Positions 58,730 to 64,000 of a stretch of DNA of 64,000 nucleotides are shown piece by piece. The notes below the pieces were generated by a model. The model did not search any database, was not told the DNA's origin, and saw only the letters and a list, made by a program, of their open reading frames with translations. This stretch comes from Methylobacillus flagellatus KT (GTDB lineage Bacteria; Pseudomonadota; Gammaproteobacteria; Burkholderiales; Methylophilaceae). A program made the position numbers and the translations under genes. The stretch spans positions 1,798,001-1,862,000 of the forward strand of contig NC_007947.1 of the NCBI RefSeq assembly GCF_000013705.1, read 5' to 3'. Each line of letters begins with the position of its first letter. Position 1 is the first letter of the stretch.

Positions 58730-59400
58730 TTATGCACTTTCGGTATGACTCGATGGCTCTACTGCAATCGCGATTTTTCCCCGGAGACCATTATTGGGAG
58801 TCTCCAATAGCGCATGGGCGAGTGGTATGTCGGCTAGCGAATAGACCGCGCCAATGTGTGGCCGTAGTTGACCGCGCTCTATCAGTGCGCTCAATTCATC
58901 AAGCTTGCCGCGATTCTGTCTTGTGAATACGAAGTGGTAACTTGCGTTCTTGCCCCAGGCCTGAACGAGGTTTTGTGGCAGTGAAGTGTCTACTATCGTG
59001 ACAATGCGGCCAAGTTGGGCCAGCGTATCGGGGCTGCGCGACAACGTGTTACCGCCGATGGTGTCGAATACGACATCGACGCCATGACCACCCGTTTCCC
59101 GCATAATGGCATCAACATAGTCCTCCTTTTCATAGTCAATGACCACGTCAGCCCCCAAGGTTCGAGCGAACTCAAAATTTGCTTCACGCACAGTCGTAAA
59201 CACCCTGGCCCCCATGGCTTTTGCGACTTGGATCGCTACATGGCCCACCCCGCCCACACCACCGTGTATCAGGATGCTTTCTCCCACTCGTAACGCGGCG
59301 CGCACGACCAGTGCTTCCCATACCGTTCCTCCTACCAGGGTCAGACTTGCCGCCTCAAGATGGCTCAATGAGCGCGGCTTCTTACGCCAGTCCCCGGTTA
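58730..59400 (-). pseudogene. Zinc-type alcohol dehydrogenase / quinone oxidoreductase, 5' truncated
   Basis: The NAD(P)-binding Rossmann half is well preserved from [18 protein letters not shown] on: [55 protein letters not shown] and the end [13 protein letters not shown]. The N-terminal GroES-like catalytic half (about 100 residues) is absent. The frame stays open upstream to an ATG at 59539, but those 54 codons bear no resemblance to the family. So the gene was cut near 59400, probably by a deletion or rearrangement, and is unlikely to be active as an oxidoreductase. Confidence 0.8.
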
Positions 59401-59631
59401 CGCAGTGAGCCCAGCAGGTTGCGTGCTGCCCGGTAGTCCAGCGAAATGCGGTATTGAAGTTATCGGTGAAATGAAAAAACTTTGGTTCCGGATTTTTATC
59501 AATGCATTTATAACGGCAATAAATCCCAGCCAGGAACATAGTGCAGTCAACCGTTGTCTTTTACTGTGTCAACTCAAGATTGACATTTTTTCCCCGAGGA
59601 CCAACCGATAAAAATCAAGAAAGGAGCCTCA

Positions 59632-60330
59632 ATGATATTCAGGCAACTGTTTGATCAGGAATCCTCCACTTATACCTACCTGCTCGGTGATGAATCAAGC
59701 AAAGAAGCATTGCTAATCGACCCTGTCGATTCGGGACTCCAGCTTTACCTCACCCTGCTGGATCAATATGGCCTGGTGCTGAAATATTCACTGGATACCC
59801 ATGTGCATGCTGACCACATCACCGCCAGTGGCTTGTTACGCCAGGAAACCAGCACGCTCACGGGCATTGGCAGCCGCTGCAACGCCTTGCTTGCAGACCT
59901 GCAATTACAGCATGGAGACCAGCTCAGCCTGGGCCAACATATCGTCGACGTGCTGGCGACACCCGGCCATACGGCAGGCAGCGTCAGCTACCTGATGAAT
60001 GACAGGGTGTTCACAGGAGACTCATTAATGATCAATGGCTGCGGACGGACCGATTTCCAGGGCGGAGACCCGGGCACGCTTTATGACAGCATCACCGGCC
60101 AGCTCTTTACCTTGCCGGACGAAACGCTGGTCTACCCAGGTCATGATTACAAGGGATACCGCGTCAGCGCCATCGGCCAGGAAAAGGCCATCAACCCGCG
60201 GCTGGCAGGAAAATCGCGCGAGGAATTCATCGCCATCATGAACGCGCTGGATTTGCCGAAGCCGGATATGCTCGAGGTCGCGGTGCCAGCCAACAAAAGG
60301 CTGGGGATAGAAGCCTACCCCCATGGCTGA
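59632..60330 (+). CDS. ETHE1/persulfide dioxygenase-like metallo-hydrolase
   Basis: 232 residues, metallo-beta-lactamase fold. Metal ligands in DTHVHADHITASGLL, TPGHTAGSVSYL, the third ligand in VFTGDSLMINGCGRTDFQGG, and YPGHDYKG. The GCGRTDFQ motif and single-iron ligand set match ETHE1-type glutathione persulfide dioxygenases. AAGAAAGGAGCC is a strong ribosome site before the ATG. It is followed 67 bases later by a Crp/Fnr regulator that may control it. Confidence 0.9.
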   Translation: MIFRQLFDQESSTYTYLLGDESSKEALLIDPVDSGLQLYLTLLDQYGLVLKYSLDTHVHADHITASGLLRQETSTLTGIGSRCNALLADLQLQHGDQLSLGQHIVDVLATPGHTAGSVSYLMNDRVFTGDSLMINGCGRTDFQGGDPGTLYDSITGQLFTLPDETLVYPGHDYKGYRVSAIGQEKAINPRLAGKSREEFIAIMNALDLPKPDMLEVAVPANKRLGIEAYPHG

Positions 60331-60397
60331 AAGCCAGCATGCACCGAGCAAACCCGACCCGCAGTTTGCCTGACTCAATAGAACCCAAGGAGACTTT

Positions 60398-61123
60398 ATG
60401 GATGCACTCAGTGACTACCTGCGCCAGCAACCGGCCTTCAAACGCCACAAGCCAGAGGAAATCGCCTTCATCAATACATTCAAGCTACGCCAGCTCAACA
60501 TGCCTGCGGGCAAGACGGTCGTAAAGGAAGGCGCCAGCTCCCCCCAGCTCTATACCCTGCTTGACGGCTGGGCTTATCGGTATCGCACACTCAAGAACGG
60601 CAACCGCCAGATCCTCAACTTTCTGCTGCCTGGCGACCTGATCGGGCTGCAGCAGAACCTGCTGGAAAACAGCGGCAGTAGCGTGCAATCGTTGACGCCC
60701 ATCAGCCTGTGCGAGCTGGACAAGAGCAAGCTCTGGTCGCTCTATCAGCACCACCCGGCGCTGGCCTACGACATTACTTGGCTATGCGCTCAGGAAGAAC
60801 AAATCGTCGATGAGAACCTGATCAATGTCGGCATGCGCAACGGCATGGAAAAAATTGCCATGCTGCTGCTGCACCTCTACAAGCGATACAAATCCATCTA
60901 CCCTGCCACCAGCAAGACCATTCCCTTTCCCCTCACACAACAGGAAATTGCCGATGCGCTGGGATTGTCACTGGCCCATACCAACAAAACGCTGCACAAA
61001 CTGGAGAAGCTCGGGCTGCATCACCTACGCAACAATCTGCTGACTATCTATGATGAGAAAATGCTGGCCAGCCTGGCGGATTACTTCCACACACCGTTGA
61101 AACCGCGCCCTCTACTTTGCTGA
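60398..61123 (+). CDS. Crp/Fnr family transcriptional regulator
   Basis: 241 residues. Cyclic-nucleotide-binding-like beta roll (about 20-130: LNMPAGKTVVKEGASSPQLY; ILNFLLPGDLIGLQQ), dimerisation helix, and a winged helix (about 175-235: PLTQQEIADALGLSLAHTNK). No FNR-type N-terminal cysteine cluster is seen, so an oxygen-sensing 4Fe-4S cluster is unlikely. The effector is unknown. Placement after the persulfide dioxygenase gene suggests a shared function. Confidence 0.92.
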   Translation: MDALSDYLRQQPAFKRHKPEEIAFINTFKLRQLNMPAGKTVVKEGASSPQLYTLLDGWAYRYRTLKNGNRQILNFLLPGDLIGLQQNLLENSGSSVQSLTPISLCELDKSKLWSLYQHHPALAYDITWLCAQEEQIVDENLINVGMRNGMEKIAMLLLHLYKRYKSIYPATSKTIPFPLTQQEIADALGLSLAHTNKTLHKLEKLGLHHLRNNLLTIYDEKMLASLADYFHTPLKPRPLLC

Positions 61124-61133
61124 AAGCCGACGA

Positions 61134-61793
61134 CTATATCCAGCTCAGGCGCATCCACCCTTCCCCAGAGGTTAGCTGTAAGCCGCTTGCGGCAGCCATC
61201 AATTCCAGCGCTGCCTGATCAATCAGGCGCACATGCGCAGTTGGCCTGGTTTTGTCCTGGTTGACGTCATATAAGGAATGTATGATCTCCACAGACACGG
61301 ACTTGGGCTGCTTCTGCTCGATACGCAAGCTCACAGGCGCTTGCACACTATCCTCGACATGACATAGCAGTGCCAACCAAGCGTAGAGAAATGGCTGGTG
61401 GTGCACCTCTTCTACCTCCTGGATATCGCTGGGAACATAATCCAGCTTGATATCGCGCAAGGCCAGCGATGCCGTCATCAATGACATACCCTGGCGCAGC
61501 ACCTCGGCAGGCGTCGCCAGCCCCTTGGCCCCAGGTTCCCATGCCTGCAGCGCGCGTATTCCCGTCACGGCCTCTGCCAGTTGCTGGTCTATGCGTTCAA
61601 CCGGTTCGTTCAGCACTGCCTTGCCTGCATCCCCTTTGGATAATAGCCGCCGAACGATGGAAACGCTCATGCGTGCAATGGAGACGGGGCCAACCAGGCC
61701 ATGTCGCAAGGCAGGGAAAACACGCATGAATATCTCATGCCTGATACCTGCAAGCACCCATTCCCGTTGTTGTACCGCTATTGGAGATTCCAT
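61134..61793 (-). CDS. Degenerate histidine-kinase-like protein
   Basis: 219 residues from the ATG at 61793 (AAGG eight bases upstream). The N-terminal helical part (about 15-105) contains RHEIFMRVFPALRHGLVGPV, which resembles the phospho-His helix of kinases. The C-terminal half ends ALELMAAASGLQLTSGEGWM, similar to the tail of an ATPase domain, but no N, D or G boxes are visible. It starts 13 bases after a stand-alone receiver gene, so it may be its phosphotransfer or phosphatase partner. Family assignment is tentative. Confidence 0.6.
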   Translation of the reverse strand: MESPIAVQQREWVLAGIRHEIFMRVFPALRHGLVGPVSIARMSVSIVRRLLSKGDAGKAVLNEPVERIDQQLAEAVTGIRALQAWEPGAKGLATPAEVLRQGMSLMTASLALRDIKLDYVPSDIQEVEEVHHQPFLYAWLALLCHVEDSVQAPVSLRIEQKQPKSVSVEIIHSLYDVNQDKTRPTAHVRLIDQAALELMAAASGLQLTSGEGWMRLSWI

Positions 61794-61806
61794 GCATTCA
61801 ACCTTG

Positions 61807-62202
61807 TCAAATGGACTGCAATATAGGCTCAAGCGAGGCAATATCTATCGGTTTTTCCAGATAGAAGTCAAATAGCTCGCAAGCTTCCTTTCCGAGGTCA
61901 TTCTTGGCAAAACCGCTCACGGCAACGAACTTCGATGTTTTCTCCATAGGCAATGCGCGCAATTGCTTGACCAATGCCAGCCCTGAAGTGTCGGGAAGAT
62001 TTAAGTCGATGAACACTGCATCATAGCCCCTTGTGGACATTGCATGCAGTGCATCGGTACCGGACATGACATAATCGGCCTGAAAACCGAGCATTTCCAG
62101 CAGCTCCTTGAAGGTTTCTGCCGCGGCTTGATAATCTTCGACGATCAACGCCTGTTGCGCCTGTTTCTCCAAGTCCCCTCCATTATTATTTTTAAGTGTC
62201 AT
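61807..62202 (-). CDS. Stand-alone receiver-domain response regulator
   Basis: 131 residues. A short Asn/Gly-rich N-terminus, then a complete receiver domain: acidic pair in ALIVEDYQAAAETF, phospho-acceptor Asp in YDAVFIDLNLPDTSGLALVK, Ser in VAVSGFAKND, and Lys in FYLEKPIDIASLE. No output domain, so it works by protein contact. It is followed directly by a kinase-like gene. ATG at 62202 or 62211; neither has a strong ribosome site. Confidence 0.88.
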   Translation of the reverse strand: MTLKNNNGGDLEKQAQQALIVEDYQAAAETFKELLEMLGFQADYVMSGTDALHAMSTRGYDAVFIDLNLPDTSGLALVKQLRALPMEKTSKFVAVSGFAKNDLGKEACELFDFYLEKPIDIASLEPILQSI

Positions 62203-62377
62203 GATCTGCATTATAGGAAAACCGACAGCTTAGTCATATGTCGTTTCACATATTCATCAAGTATTCGTCAGCCAGAGGTTACGGCGTTCATCATACCCTG
62301 AGCACAAAAACCGCGGCACATGGAAACAACAAGGTAAAATAGCCCCTTTGTCCAGCGTTCAAAATTTAAAACTCCCT

Positions 62378-63952
62378 ATGTCCAGTTTCAGCTCAGAAGT
62401 CCAGCGCCGTCGCACTTTCGCGATTATTTCCCACCCGGATGCGGGTAAAACCACGTTGACCGAGAAGCTGCTCTGGTTCGGCGGCGCCATCCAGGTCGCA
62501 GGCGAAGTGCGCGGACGCAAGGCGGCACGCCATGCCACCTCGGACTGGATGGAACTGGAAAAGCAGCGCGGCATTTCCGTCACATCGTCAGTGATGCAGT
62601 TCCCCTACCGCGAGCACATGATCAACCTGCTCGACACGCCGGGCCACGACGATTTCTCGGAAGACACTTACCGTACGCTTACCGCAGTGGATTCTGCCGT
62701 GATGGTGATCGACTCTGTCAACGGCGTGGAGGCCCAGACCATCAAGCTGCTCAACGTCTGCCGCATGCGCGACACGCCCATCCTCACCTTCATCAACAAG
62801 CTGGACCGCGAATCGCGCGCGCCGATTGAATTATTGGACGAGATCGAATCCACGCTGGGCATGCAGTGCGCCCCGATGACCTGGCCGATCGGCATGGGCA
62901 AGAGCTTCCGCGGCGTCTACCATTTGTACAACGACACTATCAGCTTCTTCGATCCGCATGCTGAGAAGGGTACCGCCGAAATCATCCAGGGCCTGGACAA
63001 TCCACGCCTGGACGAACTGATCGGCGCACAGGCCGATGACCTGCGCGTGGATGTGGAACTGGTGCGCGGCGCCTCCAATGCCTTCGACAAGCAAGCTTAT
63101 CTCGACGGCAAGCAAACGCCGGTGTTCTTCGGCTCGGCTATCAACAACTTCGGGGTGCAGTCCCTGCTCGACGCCGTAGTAGAGCTTTCCCCGCCCCCGC
63201 TGCCGCGCAATACCGCCAGCCGCGTGGTTGAGCCGACGGAGGAAAAATTCTCCGGCTTCGTGTTCAAGATCCAGGCCAACATGGACCCCAAGCACCGCGA
63301 CCGCATTGCTTTCCTGCGCATCTGCTCGGGCCGCTTCGAGCGCGGCATGAAGATCAAGCAGGTCGCGACAGGCAAGACACTGTCGGTGAACAACGCCATC
63401 ACCTTCATGGCACAGGACCGCACGACCATGGACGAAGCCTATTCCGGCGACATCATCGGTATCCCCAACCATGGCACAGTCAAGCTGGGGGACACCTTTA
63501 CTGAAGGCGAAAACCTCAAGTTCATCGGCATTCCGTCCTTTGCCCCTGAATATTTCCGCCGCGCACGCATCAAGAACCCGATGAAAATGAAGCAATTGCA
63601 GATCGGCCTCAAGCAACTAGCCGAGGAAGGCGCTTCGCAATTGTTCCGCCCGCTACTTTCCAATGACTTGATCCTCGGCGCCATCGGCTTGTTGCAGTTC
63701 GACGTAGTGGCACACCGCCTGGAACATGAATACGGCGTGGACGTCGCATTCGAGAATTACGATTGCGCCACCGCACGCTGGCTACGTGGATCTGATGCCG
63801 ACCTCAAGGCAATTGCCGACAAATACGGCTTCAACGTCGCGCTGGACGGCAATGAGGAATACGTCTACCTCGCTCCCAACCGCGTCAACCTGCAAATGGC
63901 ACAGGAACGCTATCCCGACATCGAGTTTCTCGAAACCCGCGAGATTTTCTGA
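62378..63952 (+). CDS. prfC: Peptide chain release factor 3
   Basis: GTPase that recycles release factors 1 and 2 from the ribosome. 524 residues. G1 motif [19 protein letters not shown]3 [19 protein letters not shown]4 FINKLDRES. The domain 2-3 region includes [20 protein letters not shown]. The ATG at 62378 gives the family start [14 protein letters not shown]; the frame is open 10 codons further upstream. It is monocistronic or followed closely by the partial gene at the window end. Confidence 0.96.
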   Translation: MSSFSSEVQRRRTFAIISHPDAGKTTLTEKLLWFGGAIQVAGEVRGRKAARHATSDWMELEKQRGISVTSSVMQFPYREHMINLLDTPGHDDFSEDTYRTLTAVDSAVMVIDSVNGVEAQTIKLLNVCRMRDTPILTFINKLDRESRAPIELLDEIESTLGMQCAPMTWPIGMGKSFRGVYHLYNDTISFFDPHAEKGTAEIIQGLDNPRLDELIGAQADDLRVDVELVRGASNAFDKQAYLDGKQTPVFFGSAINNFGVQSLLDAVVELSPPPLPRNTASRVVEPTEEKFSGFVFKIQANMDPKHRDRIAFLRICSGRFERGMKIKQVATGKTLSVNNAITFMAQDRTTMDEAYSGDIIGIPNHGTVKLGDTFTEGENLKFIGIPSFAPEYFRRARIKNPMKMKQLQIGLKQLAEEGASQLFRPLLSNDLILGAIGLLQFDVVAHRLEHEYGVDVAFENYDCATARWLRGSDADLKAIADKYGFNVALDGNEEYVYLAPNRVNLQMAQERYPDIEFLETREIF

Positions 63953-63957
63953 ACCCG

Positions 63958-64000
63958 ATGAAGCACACGGTTCCCTGTCCTTGTGAAAGCGGCGACGCCT
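63958..64000 (+). CDS. Start of a SEC-C/YchJ-type protein (cut by window edge)
   Basis: The first 14 codons read MKHTVPCPCESGDA, a CPCxSG zinc-binding start typical of SEC-C motif or YchJ-family proteins. The ATG lies 5 bases after the prfC stop, so the two genes may be co-transcribed. Too short to be sure. Confidence 0.5.
   Translation, partial: MKHTVPCPCESGDA

Noticed and set aside
62831..63616. 261-codon minus-strand frame opposite prfC
   Set aside because: Antisense shadow of prfC without independent support.

Overview
The window reads as the chromosome of a methylotrophic betaproteobacterium, most likely Methylophilaceae (Methylobacillus-like). This is inferred from gene content and order, not from a database search. 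The evidence is a complete 5' part of a pqqABCDE operon, a periplasmic PQQ alcohol dehydrogenase carrying the lanthanide signature of XoxF, a second PQQ-type dehydrogenase, and the typical betaproteobacterial order leuCDB-asd-fimV-truA-trpFBA-accD-folC-dedD-cvpA-purF-metZ. Coding is dense. No rRNA, tRNA, CRISPR array, intact insertion sequence or prophage was seen.

Layout. 1-2358: pqqA-pqqE on the minus strand (pqqE is cut by the window start), with a strong hairpin between pqqA and pqqB. 2575-9727: hisC, a membrane GGDEF protein, pheA, serC and gyrA on the minus strand. This is the usual gyrA-serC-pheA-hisC block, interrupted by the GGDEF gene and followed by pqq rather than tyrA-aroA. 9969-11128: 2-Cys peroxiredoxin and a small coiled-coil protein. 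11200-29032: a long minus-strand block for methionine, purine, folate, fatty acid, tryptophan, aspartate-family and leucine synthesis, plus FimV. 29104-33395: yajQ, ppnP, argG, argF, argD. 33484-36637: a 28-residue peptide, a Rieske oxygenase, a DMT exporter and a lipoprotein. 36642-41528: NarL-type regulator and kinase, a small membrane protein and xoxF. 41792-44097: PEP-CTERM protein, a broken Sel1-repeat lipoprotein and a lipoprotein resembling CsgG. 44265-54646: Na/Pi symporter, methyltransferase, PQQ sugar-dehydrogenase-like lipoprotein, HD-GYP protein, glnE and acs. 54729-57336: a TIGR01244-type phosphatase and a fused mannitol-1-phosphate dehydrogenase/phosphatase. 57337-59540: a decayed islet (AraC remnant, monooxygenase, truncated oxidoreductase). 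59632-64000: persulfide-dioxygenase-like enzyme, Crp/Fnr regulator, response regulator with a kinase-like partner, prfC and the start of a SEC-C-type gene.

The most interesting signal is the metZ leader (about 12431-12581, minus strand). A promoter directly after purF places the transcript start at a SAM-II-like aptamer. This is followed by a textbook intrinsic terminator. The conserved 3' element of the aptamer can pair over 9 bp with the 5' arm of that terminator. The architecture predicts a SAM-sensing OFF switch with a built-in antiterminator. Other points: trpF is split by a frameshift right after its catalytic strand; the Sel1 lipoprotein has a frameshift in its signal peptide; xoxF sits apart from any visible cytochrome partner but next to a two-component system; and MtlD points to mannitol as an osmolyte.
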